Shown: piece after piece, positions 1-8,172 of the stretch
Numbering within the stretch: the stretch's first letter is position 1
Layout: each line of letters starts with the position of its first letter
NCBI RefSeq assembly: GCF_000424265.1
Contig: NZ_AUJO01000005.1
Location: 148,396-212,395, forward strand
Length of the DNA stretch: 64,000 nucleotides
Source: Butyrivibrio sp. WCD3002
GTDB taxonomy: Bacteria > Bacillota > Clostridia > Lachnospirales > Lachnospiraceae
Reading direction: 5' to 3'
Notes under the pieces: generated by a model
The model's database searches: none
What the model was told of the DNA's origin: nothing
The model's input: the letters and a program-made list of their open reading frames with translations, nothing else
Position numbers and translations under genes: made by a program

Positions 1-80
1 TTGTGCTATCGTTGACTACGAATTTTTCTTTTTTAAGAAAAAAATTTTTACAAGGGGGATGCTCAAAGCGCAATAGAACT

Positions 81-326
81 ATGACAAAAGATATTACAGT
101 AAGTCTCGAGGATGCAGATCAGATCCGCAATTTTATCCAGATGAACACATCATCAAACTGTCAGGTAGACGTAAGAAGCGGTCACAGCTACATCGATGGA
201 AAGTCTATCATTGGACTTCTCTCACTCAATCTACTGAAACCGCTTAATGTATCTCTTATTGGAGATTCTAAGAAGATCTCTGCTCTTATTCATCGCTACG
301 AAGAATGCCATTTAGTTGCAGGTTGA
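81..326 (+). CDS. HPr-family (PTS-like) protein lacking the phospho-histidine
   Basis: An 81-residue protein of HPr size and fold pattern. It keeps the C-terminal signature in which a GKSIIGLLSLNL-like helix is followed by a short beta strand and a final helix. The N-terminal GLHARPA loop, which carries the phosphorylated His in true HPr, is replaced by polar sequence, so phosphotransfer is unlikely. I chose the ATG at 81. The purine-rich AGGGGG at 53-58 is rather far upstream, and a GTG at 3 is in frame but has no visible ribosome site. Such short HPr-like proteins are common in Lachnospiraceae and their role is not established. It converges on the replication gene. Confidence 0.6.
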   Translation: MTKDITVSLEDADQIRNFIQMNTSSNCQVDVRSGHSYIDGKSIIGLLSLNLLKPLNVSLIGDSKKISALIHRYEECHLVAG

Positions 327-330
327 TCTA

Positions 331-1542
331 TCAATTATCAAGTAAGTCTTGCTCCCATTCATCATAATTGAAGGAGCCTTGTACGTACTTACCGACTATA
401 GAGCTATTGCCGGAACCGGCTGCTTTATAGTCGTTTTTTATTGCAGAAATCATCCAGCCGACAAAATTGTCGATATTTTTGTTCTTTTTAGATAATTCAT
501 AGGCTGCTCTTACCTTATCGATATTATAATCTGCAGCCTCAGCTATGGCTCTTATTTCTGAAAACTTAATCTTCTGATCAATGATATCCTGAATCTGATC
601 GATTACTTCCATCGAATCAATAACAGTTGTTTTATTTGCCTTTTCTTCAGGTATATCGCATTTCTTAACTTTAGGATTAACATCTATAATAAACCTAATG
701 TTAACTACTTTTCCACCTCTTCCTGCCTTAACAGGTTCATAATCAAACCAGATACTTGTGGTTTCATTCAGCTCTTTTTGTGCTTTATCCAAAGCAAATT
801 TCTTGAAATTTCCGAAGGTTTTAAGCTTACCGGCACCGTCAAGCTTATCAGCCTGCTTCTCGATCTTATCATAATCAGGATTTCCCTTTTTAAGCGCACT
901 TATAATCTCCGGATCCGCCTGGGAATCTATAATTCCAAGCCTCAATTTCAGATCAGTAAGGTGATATTGCACATAATAGGGTCCCGGCCTCTTGGTAATT
1001 GCTCTCTGTCTGTCCATTTCAGCCTTAAGAATCTCATATAATCTAAAGGAGTAGACACTGTTAAGCTGAACCGCCTCGGCAAGGCTTAAAACTGTGTAAT
1101 TACTCTGAAGATTGGTAAGATAAGGGGTAATTTTATTGTTATATCTTACATTTAGAACACCATTTTTGAACGATGCATCTGTGATTACGTTAATCGCTTC
1201 GATCTCCTGCGTCTCATCATTTGAATAAATGATTCTCCAATCCAGTATAGAAGGCTTATTCTTTGCCGGTTCTATAGCGGATTTTATATGTTCATAGAAA
1301 GAACCGCCCTTAACGCCGAATATTTTCTTAAGATCTGTACCGTAAATATTCGCTTCCAGCGTATTATCATCAGGATTATGTTCTGCTTTTGCAATACTCA
1401 CCGCAAAAAGCTTCTGAACAAGAAGAGTCGATCTACCCTTGGAATTGATTAGTGTATTTGCTTTTCTATAATGCTGTGTGGATAAAAAACTTTGAATAGC
1501 AGTTGTTTCTTCTTCAATCTGCTGCTTAGATTTACGCCCCAA
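331..1542 (-). CDS. Plasmid/chromid replication initiator, Rep_3 (RepB/Pi) superfamily
   Basis: A 403-residue replication initiator. The N-terminal pattern, with KANTLINSKGRSTLLVQKLF near residue 30 and a second domain with YSFRLYEILK near residue 170, fits the paired winged-helix initiators that bind iterons and open the origin. I chose the TTG at 1542 because AGGGAGAAGGAG lies six bases upstream of it. The upstream TTG at 1569 would put that ribosome site inside the gene. The iteron array lies immediately upstream (about 1.79-2.32 kb). An initiator of this type indicates a replicon separate from a DnaA-driven chromosome. Functional assignment to Rep_3 is strong; whether the replicon is a plasmid or chromid is inference. 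Confidence 0.85.
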   Translation of the reverse strand: MGRKSKQQIEEETTAIQSFLSTQHYRKANTLINSKGRSTLLVQKLFAVSIAKAEHNPDDNTLEANIYGTDLKKIFGVKGGSFYEHIKSAIEPAKNKPSILDWRIIYSNDETQEIEAINVITDASFKNGVLNVRYNNKITPYLTNLQSNYTVLSLAEAVQLNSVYSFRLYEILKAEMDRQRAITKRPGPYYVQYHLTDLKLRLGIIDSQADPEIISALKKGNPDYDKIEKQADKLDGAGKLKTFGNFKKFALDKAQKELNETTSIWFDYEPVKAGRGGKVVNIRFIIDVNPKVKKCDIPEEKANKTTVIDSMEVIDQIQDIIDQKIKFSEIRAIAEAADYNIDKVRAAYELSKKNKNIDNFVGWMISAIKNDYKAAGSGNSSIVGKYVQGSFNYDEWEQDLLDN

Positions 1543-1790
1543 AACTATCTCCTTCTCCCTAAAAAACAATTATTCATACCTAATTAGTACTAACTTATTA
1601 TAAGTCTATTTTGGATCAATGTAAACAAAAATACCTCGTTTTAAACAAATTATACCTAATTTTTTATAATATGTACCTTATAACTAATAAGTATTGTGAT
1701 ATTGTATGTTATATTATTGATATTACGTAATTTTATGTTGACTAATTAAGTCAAGTACGAAATTGACCGACTTGGTATTGTACTATTCAA

Positions 1791-2320
1791 GTCCCCGAAA
1801 ACTACTAAGAAGCATAAAAATCTCCCTAATTACTACTAAGTATTTCTAAAATATACCTTTTTTCTACTAAGTAACGGCAATACTGTACCCATTTACTACT
1901 ATCTTTGACTATATTAATCATTTTCGAGTCAATGAAGAAATGCGTTATTTACTATAATTCCGGCTAGAGATGATCTTAATGGTTATTTTATGTTCCCAAA
2001 AACTACTAAAATAAAAAATACGCTCCCTTTTTCTACCTGATAAATCATGAAATATGGCAAAAACTCAGTATTTATGCGGCTTTTTGGATTTGACCTTTTT
2101 TCAAATATATATACCTTTTTTCTACCATTTAATACCAGATTACTTACTTAGATTCCCAAAAACTACTAACTATGATCATTAAAATTCCCCTTTTTCTACT
2201 CTCTAAAGCCATTTTTGAACAATTTACATGCATTTTAGGAACCATTTTTCTAACATCTTTGTCCATAATATTATTAAAATTATCCCCTTTTTCTAGAGAA
2301 CTTGTCCACTTTTACTACAT
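1791..2320 (+). repeat. Iteron array / probable replication origin
   Basis: A gene-free, AT-rich stretch with about ten direct repeats. Each has a C-rich block (CCC or ACC), then four or five A or T, then CTACTAA or a decayed version. CTAC cores begin at 1802, 1833, 1864 and 1896, then 2003 and 2033, then 2122, 2163 and 2196, with weaker ones near 2293 and 2315. Neighbouring cores are mostly 30-33 bp apart, about three helical turns, so they face the same side of the helix. This is what iterons for a Rep_3 initiator look like, and the initiator gene is adjacent. Apparent small ORFs inside are composition artefacts. Confidence 0.75.
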
Positions 2321-2321
2321 T

Positions 2322-2362
2322 AAAAAGACCTGGAAACCGCATATTTACTGCATTTCCAGGTC
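2322..2362 (-). terminator. Intrinsic terminator of the parA operon
   Basis: GACCTGGAAA and TTTCCAGGTC form a 10-bp stem around a 16-nt loop. Read leftward it is followed by five T residues. It lies about 60 bp past the stop of the ParA partner gene. Confidence 0.7.
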
Positions 2363-2422
2363 CTCTAATAATAATTAATATTTGTTGTTAATTAATTAAT
2401 ATTGTTTAAACAACAATGTCTG

Positions 2423-3019
2423 TTAGAAATTTAATTGATCCATAAAGGACTTATATTTAAGGTATAATTCTTTATTTTTCTCATAATCCTGTTCAATAAG
2501 ATTACTGATATACTGTTGATAAGATATTTTACCTGACTGTGTCATAAAATCTACATAAGAACGAAGCTCACCAAGCCTTATATGAAGTACCCCGCTACTC
2601 TTTTCATCTGGCATAAGCGGAATTGCTTTTTTATTTGTATGTTTTACGGGAGCAGGCTGTTCTTGAACTGGTTCTTCAGCAATTACTACAGGTTCTTCAA
2701 TAATATTAACAGGAGTGTTAATTATTTGTTCCTGAGGTTCTACAATCGGTTCAACCTGAGGCGCTGACTGGACTTGCACGGGTTGCTGTACAACCTGTAC
2801 CGGAACGGGTTGTTCAACTACCTGAGGCTGAGGTTCTACAGGAGCTGTTTCAACGGGTGTTTCAATAACAGGTGTATTCACTACAATAGGCTTATTTACT
2901 GGTTTTGAAGGAGCTTTTTCAACTTCTGGCTTTACTTCATTGACTTCATCAGTCGACGGTGTAGCACCTACCATATTCTGAAAATTTCTTGCCATTGCAT
3001 TCTGAAGATTCTTTTTCAT
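2423..3019 (-). CDS. Proline/valine/glutamine-rich ParA partner (ParB-equivalent)
   Basis: A 198-residue protein whose ATG overlaps the TAA of parA (TAATG), so the two are translationally coupled. Residues about 25-125 are a low-complexity linker rich in Pro, Val, Glu and Gln, with repeated PV-Q/E units. The last 65 residues contain a short beta-like strand (HIRLGEL) followed by helices, compatible with a small ribbon-helix-helix or similar DNA-binding domain. No canonical ParB HTH or CTPase motif is visible. By position it is the centromere-binding partner of the ParA ATPase. The function is inferred from gene order, and no homolog was recognised by sequence. Confidence 0.55.
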   Translation of the reverse strand: MKKNLQNAMARNFQNMVGATPSTDEVNEVKPEVEKAPSKPVNKPIVVNTPVIETPVETAPVEPQPQVVEQPVPVQVVQQPVQVQSAPQVEPIVEPQEQIINTPVNIIEEPVVIAEEPVQEQPAPVKHTNKKAIPLMPDEKSSGVLHIRLGELRSYVDFMTQSGKISYQQYISNLIEQDYEKNKELYLKYKSFMDQLNF

Positions 3020-3804
3020 TATGCTTCTCCTTTCAGAAATTCTTCTACGAATTCATCATAATCCTTTGTTGCACGAGCTGTTGGTGCGTAATCAAACAAT
3101 GACTGGTTAAGTGTCTGTGACTCTTCTACAGCAACATTTTGATGAATTTTCGTCTCATAAACCTTAATTTCGTACTCTTTGGCAAGCATTTCTATTCCTT
3201 CAAGCCAAATATTTGCGTTATTTGTATTTCTTGTATTAGTTACAAGAATTCCGGCTACATCAAGCTCTGGATTGTTTAATCTCTCAGACATTACAGAAAT
3301 CCATGAGAAAAGCATATTTGCACCGTTTGTAGCAAATGCTTCAGGAGTCATAGGAACTACTATTTTATCTGTAATAGCAAGGACATTTTGCGTGATTAAC
3401 GCTAATGTAGGGCTGCAATCTATAATACAGAAGTCATAAGTCTTGTTAAGCTTATTTAAGGCCCTTTTTAGCATAAATTCTCTTGATGTAACACCAGAAT
3501 AGTCAAGATCCGCTGATGTAAATTCAATACCACCTATAATAAGGTCGATATTGTCATTTACCGGTATAAGAGTTTCATTGATATCCGCTCCTGCTTCGCC
3601 TTTTTCTGTCTTAAAGACGTCTGAAAGCGTTGCTGCAGGAATATTATAAAGATCAATTCCGGCTGCCTGACTGAGGTTTTCCTGAGGATCTGAGTCAATC
3701 ATAAGGACTTTATAGCCTCTTTTTGCCAACCCGGCAGACAACGCATATGTAGATGTTGTTTTTGCAACACCACCCTTTTGGTTGCAAAATGCAATTATTT
3801 TCAT
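3019..3804 (-). CDS. parA: ParA-family partition ATPase
   Basis: A 261-residue Walker-type ATPase. The deviant Walker A motif CNQKGGVAKTT sits near residue 7, the Walker A' region MIDSDPQENLS near residue 38, and Walker B CIIDCSPTLALIT near residue 120. The start is the ATG at 3804, preceded by GGGAGGAAGT at ideal spacing; an upstream in-frame extension has no ribosome site. ParA proteins of this length lack the N-terminal HTH of P1-type ParA, so autoregulation is probably done by the partner protein encoded next. Together they should segregate this replicon. Confidence 0.9.
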   Translation of the reverse strand: MKIIAFCNQKGGVAKTTSTYALSAGLAKRGYKVLMIDSDPQENLSQAAGIDLYNIPAATLSDVFKTEKGEAGADINETLIPVNDNIDLIIGGIEFTSADLDYSGVTSREFMLKRALNKLNKTYDFCIIDCSPTLALITQNVLAITDKIVVPMTPEAFATNGANMLFSWISVMSERLNNPELDVAGILVTNTRNTNNANIWLEGIEMLAKEYEIKVYETKIHQNVAVEESQTLNQSLFDYAPTARATKDYDEFVEEFLKGEA

Positions 3805-5557
3805 ACTTCCTCCCATAAAACAAGTTATTGTCCTGTTCAATATTAACATTGATGATACGTTGTGTAAAGATATTTATATCATGATATCAACAAAACATTG
3901 TAGAAAAGTTTCATTATATATAAGTATATATATCTATTTATATAATGATAAAAATGTAATTAAATATAACGATATAAGTATTACAATGCATAAATGTAAT
4001 ATTATAATATGATAATAAAATATATTGATATATATAGATAATAATATAAATATAAAAAGATATACTGATATACATAAATAAGCACATCAGTATAATATAG
4101 TATTTGTATATAAATATATAGATATAAAATGATACATTATACCAAAGTATCAATAAATAAATGAATAACGATATAAAGATATATATAAATAATGATGAAA
4201 TGATACATTGCATCATGATGTAATGATGTATGATACATATTCATCATTGCATCATGATGTAATAAATAAAAAGCAGAAAGCACATCACTATCCAAAGATA
4301 TAAATACATCATTATGTGTTCTGCTTATTGCTATTATAGAAGTGAACTCAGTATATAGCGATATATATCATGATGTATTGATGTTCTATAAACCCGAAAA
4401 CATTTGAATAATTGCGATGTATAGACATCATTATATATGCTAAATAAACTATAAAAAATGATTAAAATGAAAATAACAAGTATATATTGTACATTATGAT
4501 TCATAATAAGAAATTAACTAAAATCAGCTGGACAATACCAGAAATGAAACCTGTTTATTTCTTTCCAGATGCTTTTCACTATATACATCAATGTATTATG
4601 ATGACATGATATATTAACTTATAAGAGTAAGAGAACAAAATGGATAAAAATAATTGTGCATCACGATACAATGACATCGTGATGTAATGAATTTATGATG
4701 ATATGATATAAAAATATAACGATGTATTTACACATGATATAAATGTATCAAAATACAATTATATCGTTAGTACATGATGATAATATATAATTATCAAATA
4801 TATCAATGTATAAATATATAGATATAACAATATAACATTATATAAATATATAACAATATTAATTGTACATGATGAAAAATGATAATAGAATATAGATGTC
4901 AGAATATAAAAATAAAAATATAATATTATATCAAAATACTAATATATAAATAGAATTTAATATCAATATATTTATATAATTCAATGTGAAATAATCAAAA
5001 TGTAAATATATATTAGTAAAAGATGATCAAAATATAAAAATATTTATATAGCAATATCTATAAATATATTGCTAATTAGACAGCTTGATGATATAATATA
5101 AATGTATTAATTTATCAGTTCTAATTCAATTAGTAATCGTTGTAAATGCAGGCAAAAATCCAAGAAAAAATCCTGAAAATTTTCCAAGGATTTGGCCTGA
5201 TTTTTGAGATGATAATGAAAGCTGGATCAGGAAGTAAAAAATACAAGAGAAATCCAGAGATTTATTCAAGAAAAAATCGTGGAATTTTGTAAGAATTAAG
5301 GCAATAAAATACAGTACAATATTTTCGTAATTGTAAACAATTAAAAATATTCAAATATAATAACATTAGATATATTTAGATTAACGGCAAATATAAAATA
5401 AATATAAAAGATATAAAATCATAATATATAATAAATTAAATATTACTAACCAAGTCAGTCAATAAGTAATAATTACAACTGATATTATATAAAGCAAGTA
5501 AATTAGAGCCTTTATGGGAACTAGTAATAAGATATAATCATACATGAATAAGATATT
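3805..5557. other. Extremely AT-rich gene-free region, candidate centromere
   Basis: About 1.75 kb with very low GC and no credible gene; the one ORF at 3938-4216 reads as Ile/Tyr/Phe runs and is rejected. It holds many variants of a CATCATGATGTAATG word (near 4211, 4250, 4366, 4676) and two stem-loops. One is CATCACGAT with ATCGTGATG at 4659-4684. The other is AAGCAGAAAGCACAT with ATGTGTTCTGCTT at 4271-4326. It sits directly upstream of parA, where centromere sites and operators usually lie. It may also act as an unwinding element. Function is inference. Confidence 0.5.
4211..4259. repeat. 18-bp inverted repeat, candidate parS-like site
   Basis: CATCATGATGTAATGATG at 4211-4228 is repeated in inverted orientation at 4242-4259 with one mismatch and a 13-bp spacer. 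Each arm begins with the self-complementary CATCATGATG. It lies about 400 bp upstream of the parA start. Confidence 0.5.
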
Positions 5558-5592
5558 AATTCCATTGACTTAATAAGTCATTGGAATTTTTT
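5558..5592 (+). terminator. Terminator-like hairpin directly upstream of hypA
   Basis: AATTCCATTGACTT pairs with AAGTCATTGGAATT across a short AT loop with one mismatch, followed by a run of T. It ends about 30 bp before the hypA start. It may insulate hypA from the AT-rich region, or act as an attenuator if transcription begins upstream. No promoter could be fixed. Confidence 0.5.
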
Positions 5593-5622
5593 ATGCAAAT
5601 ATTGAATTAGGCGGTGAAGAAT

Positions 5623-5976
5623 ATGCATGAACTAAGTTATATATTGGATATAATTAATTCAGTTCAGGAAGTGAAAGAAAAAGAGAATTTATTAGAAATA
5701 AAGAAGATAATAGTTGATGTTGGACAAATGAGCGGCGTGGTGCCGTTTTATTTACATAAGTACTATGATGAGGCCAAAAAAGGTACCTTTTTGGAGCATA
5801 CAGAGCTTATTACAAATGAAGTAGAAGTAAAAATCTTATGTGAAGGATGCGGAGAAGAATATTCTCCGGATAAGGAAAACAGATATAAATGTCCCAAATG
5901 TGGAGAAAGAAAAGGTAAACTGATCCAGGGAAAAGGTATAATAATAAAAGAGATAGTAGTAGAAGATGATAAATAG
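5623..5976 (+). CDS. hypA: Hydrogenase nickel-insertion protein HypA/HybF
   Basis: A 117-residue protein starting MHELSYI, which supplies His2 and Glu3 used for nickel binding in HypA. A zinc-ribbon of two CxxC pairs (CEGCGEEY and CPKCGERKG) lies in the C-terminal half. Length matches the family. The ATG at 5623 is chosen because it yields the required MHE N-terminus; an in-frame GTG nine bases upstream would bury it. HypA hands nickel to [NiFe]-hydrogenase or urease maturation machinery together with HypB. No other hyp or hydrogenase gene is in the window, so it is a solitary copy here. A nickel/peptide-type ABC operon lies at 37-43 kb. Confidence 0.88.
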   Translation: MHELSYILDIINSVQEVKEKENLLEIKKIIVDVGQMSGVVPFYLHKYYDEAKKGTFLEHTELITNEVEVKILCEGCGEEYSPDKENRYKCPKCGERKGKLIQGKGIIIKEIVVEDDK

Positions 5977-6264
5977 AATAAATATGTTGAAGTGATGAGA
6001 TTATAGATGTATATTATGATGTATAATAAACAAGATATATATTTATTCTGATGTCGTGATGTCATTATATATAGATGTAATGATAGCTAAGTTTAGAAAT
6101 ATTTATTAAATACAACGAAATTTTATCATTTTTTAATTGTTTGAACGACGATAGGGCGTTCTATTTTCCAAATTGTATGTTAAAATAGAAAATGAATTTA
6201 AGAGAATTACCGGAGACGGAAATCATATAAATCTTATCCGGAATAGAAAATATGGAGGTTCATA

Positions 6265-6627
6265 ATGGCTAAGAGAATACTTATTACAGATGATGCCGCT
6301 TTTATGCGCATGATGCTGAAAGACATTTTGACTAAGGGCGGATACGAGATTGCTGGAGAGGCTGAGAATGGCAAGATAGCAATCGACAAGTATAATGAGC
6401 TTAAGCCTGATCTTGTAACTCTTGATATTACCATGCCGGAGCTTGATGGAATCGGTGCTCTTAAAGGAATTAAGGCAGCTGATCCCAACGCTTGCTGCAT
6501 TATGTGTTCTGCAATGGGTCAGCAGGCAATGGTTATTGAATCAATTCAGGCCGGTGCTAAGGACTTTATTGTTAAGCCTTTCCAGGCAGATCGTGTACTT
6601 GAAGCTGTTAAAAAAGCTATAGGCTAA
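6265..6627 (+). CDS. cheY: Single-domain CheY-like response regulator
   Basis: A 120-residue receiver domain with nothing attached. The acidic pair is in ITDDAAFMR (residues about 7-12), the phospho-acceptor Asp in LVTLDITMPELDG (about residue 54), the Ser/Thr switch in CIMCSAMG (about 84) and the conserved Lys in DFIVKPF (about 106). This is the classic layout of CheY, which binds the flagellar motor switch when phosphorylated by CheA. The start follows GGAGGTTCATA. It stands alone with its own terminator. A chemoreceptor is encoded about 2 kb away, but no CheA or CheW is present here. Confidence 0.85.
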   Translation: MAKRILITDDAAFMRMMLKDILTKGGYEIAGEAENGKIAIDKYNELKPDLVTLDITMPELDGIGALKGIKAADPNACCIMCSAMGQQAMVIESIQAGAKDFIVKPFQADRVLEAVKKAIG

Positions 6628-6651
6628 GTACATAGCTAATTGAATGTTTAG

Positions 6652-6682
6652 AGCCTGGGATCATTATGATTCTAGGCTTTTT
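6652..6682 (+). terminator. Intrinsic terminator after the CheY-like gene
   Basis: AGCCTGGGATCA and TGATTCTAGGCT form an imperfect stem followed by T residues, about 25 bp past the cheY stop. Confidence 0.7.
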
Positions 6683-6874
6683 GTCTTGTTATAAATATTT
6701 AATAAACACAAAATAAACCATAGCTTAATTGACAGGAGTGCAATATCTTGTAAAAAAATTTGGTCAGCCGAAAGGGCTTAATAAAGCGCTTTTTTGCATA
6801 TATTAAATATGTTCAAGGAATTTGCACTAATATTTTTGCCGGATACTCCGATATAATAATTAGCAACGGAAAGC

Positions 6875-6919
6875 TCCTGTTTCCATGGATGGGAAACAAC
6901 ATGGAAACAGGATTTTTTT
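6875..6919 (+). terminator. Strong terminator in the metF upstream region
   Basis: TCCTGTTTCCAT at 6875-6886 pairs perfectly with ATGGAAACAGGA at 6901-6912, followed by seven T residues. It lies about 235 bp upstream of metF and about 190 bp after the cheY terminator, with no ORF of note between. It therefore ends a short, apparently non-coding transcript, or is part of a metF leader. Confidence 0.7.
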
Positions 6920-6984
6920 GCCCTTTTTTAAGGGCCGTTGCAGTGATCAAAGGATGGATCGCAAGCTTGATAACCATAGAGAAG

Positions 6985-7011
6985 ACTGCCAGGCTGCCCC
7001 CTGGCAGTTTT
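6985..7011 (+). terminator. Second hairpin upstream of metF
   Basis: ACTGCCAGG and CCTGGCAGT form a 9-bp stem with a six-base loop followed by TTTTC. It is about 145 bp before the metF start and could be a conditional terminator. No known riboswitch consensus was recognised in 6690-7140. Confidence 0.5.
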
Positions 7012-7154
7012 CACGTAGTTAAATATAAAATTCTGAATGTACCGCATGCCCATTCAAAAATTAAGAGAAGGATTAAGGACCGAAATTGGCACAAATAGTG
7101 CATTTTTGAAAAACTGTGATAGAATATCCTTTAAGAAAAACGAGGAGGAAAGAG

Positions 7155-8021
7155 ATGGGCAGTATACTAGATAAGTTTGAGGCCGGAAAAACAGTGTTGT
7201 CATGCGAGATTTTTCCGCCTAAAAAAGAGGAAGAATTTCTGGGCATACAGAGTAAACTCGATAAAATCAGTGAAATTGGTCCTGATTTTATTAGTATTAC
7301 ATACGGAGCCGGCGGATCAAACGCAGGTAAGGCAGTAGAAATAGCTAATTATGCTAAAAATTCGGCGAAATTAGAAGTTGTTTCGCATATAACCAGTGTT
7401 GGTTTCACAAAGGAAAAACTGGACGAAGGATTGGCCAAATTCAAAGAAATCGGCATAGATAATGTGCTTGTACTTAGAGGAGACAGGCCTAAAAATATGA
7501 CGGATGAAGAATTTAACAGCAGAGATTTTCTTCATGCAAGTGATATGGCGCAGTATATTAGATCTGCAGGCATGGATTTTACTATGGTTGGAGCATGTTA
7601 TCCCCATAGACATCCTGAGTCAGCAACAGATGAAATAGATGTAATGAATACCAAGATAAAGGTAGATTGTGGATGTCAGTTACTGATTTCGCAATTATTC
7701 TTCGATAATAGCTACTTTTTGCGTTTAGTGGATAAATTACATGACCTTGGTGTAAAAGTGCCTATATCGGCCGGAATAATGCCAATTACAAGTGCAAAAC
7801 AGCTTGGTACCACAGTTACACTATCCGGAACGACGGTACCGGAAGAATTGTCCTCAATTATTTCTAAGTACGGTGATGATCCTGCGCAGATGAGAAAATA
7901 TGGCGTGGATTACGCTATTAAGCAGGCAATGGAGCTTAAGGAGAGAGGTGTAGATGGCATACATCTTTATATAATGAATAAGCCGGAGCTTGCAGAGGAG
8001 ATGTTTGCAGCTTTAAGGTAA
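7155..8021 (+). CDS. metF: Methylenetetrahydrofolate reductase
   Basis: A 288-residue FAD-linked TIM-barrel enzyme that reduces 5,10-methylene-THF to 5-methyl-THF for methionine synthesis or acetyl-pathway C1 flow. Family marks in order: SCEIFPPK near residue 17, SITYGAGGS near 48, LVLRGDRPK near 104, GACYPHRHPES near 146 (the HPE motif of the flavin site), and QLFFDN near 182. The ATG at 7155 is chosen because GAGGAGG lies just upstream; a longer in-frame start lacks this. It appears monocistronic, with two hairpins upstream and a strong terminator downstream. Confidence 0.92.
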   Translation: MGSILDKFEAGKTVLSCEIFPPKKEEEFLGIQSKLDKISEIGPDFISITYGAGGSNAGKAVEIANYAKNSAKLEVVSHITSVGFTKEKLDEGLAKFKEIGIDNVLVLRGDRPKNMTDEEFNSRDFLHASDMAQYIRSAGMDFTMVGACYPHRHPESATDEIDVMNTKIKVDCGCQLLISQLFFDNSYFLRLVDKLHDLGVKVPISAGIMPITSAKQLGTTVTLSGTTVPEELSSIISKYGDDPAQMRKYGVDYAIKQAMELKERGVDGIHLYIMNKPELAEEMFAALR

Positions 8022-8090
8022 AATAAGCAGATCGTTGAAAGTTGTTTTAGACAGCATAAATACATAGACAAAATCAGTTATAAAAAACAG

Positions 8091-8128
8091 ATGCCATTCC
8101 CAAACAAAACAATTGGGAATGGCATTTA
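8091..8128. terminator. Bidirectional terminator between metF and the chemoreceptor gene
   Basis: ATGCCATTCCCAA pairs perfectly with TTGGGAATGGCAT over a nine-base loop. It is T-rich on the right and A-rich on the left, so it can serve both convergent genes. Confidence 0.75.
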
Positions 8129-8172
8129 TTAATTATTAAATCAATATTTTGTTAAAACGAATTAAATCATGA

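Noticed and set aside
2172..2378. A 68-codon ORF inside the iteron region
   Set aside because: No ribosome site, codon pattern follows AT-rich composition, and it overlaps the repeats and the parA-operon terminator.
3938..4216. A 92-codon leftward ORF rich in Ile, Tyr and Phe
   Set aside because: Low-complexity AT artefact in the candidate centromere; it has no ribosome site or domain pattern.
6760..7098. A 112-codon ORF upstream of metF
   Set aside because: It overlaps two terminator hairpins, and its predicted protein has no recognisable pattern; no ribosome site.
7090..7154. SAM or THF riboswitch before metF
   Set aside because: The conserved core sequences of S-box, SAM-II and THF riboswitches were not found by eye.
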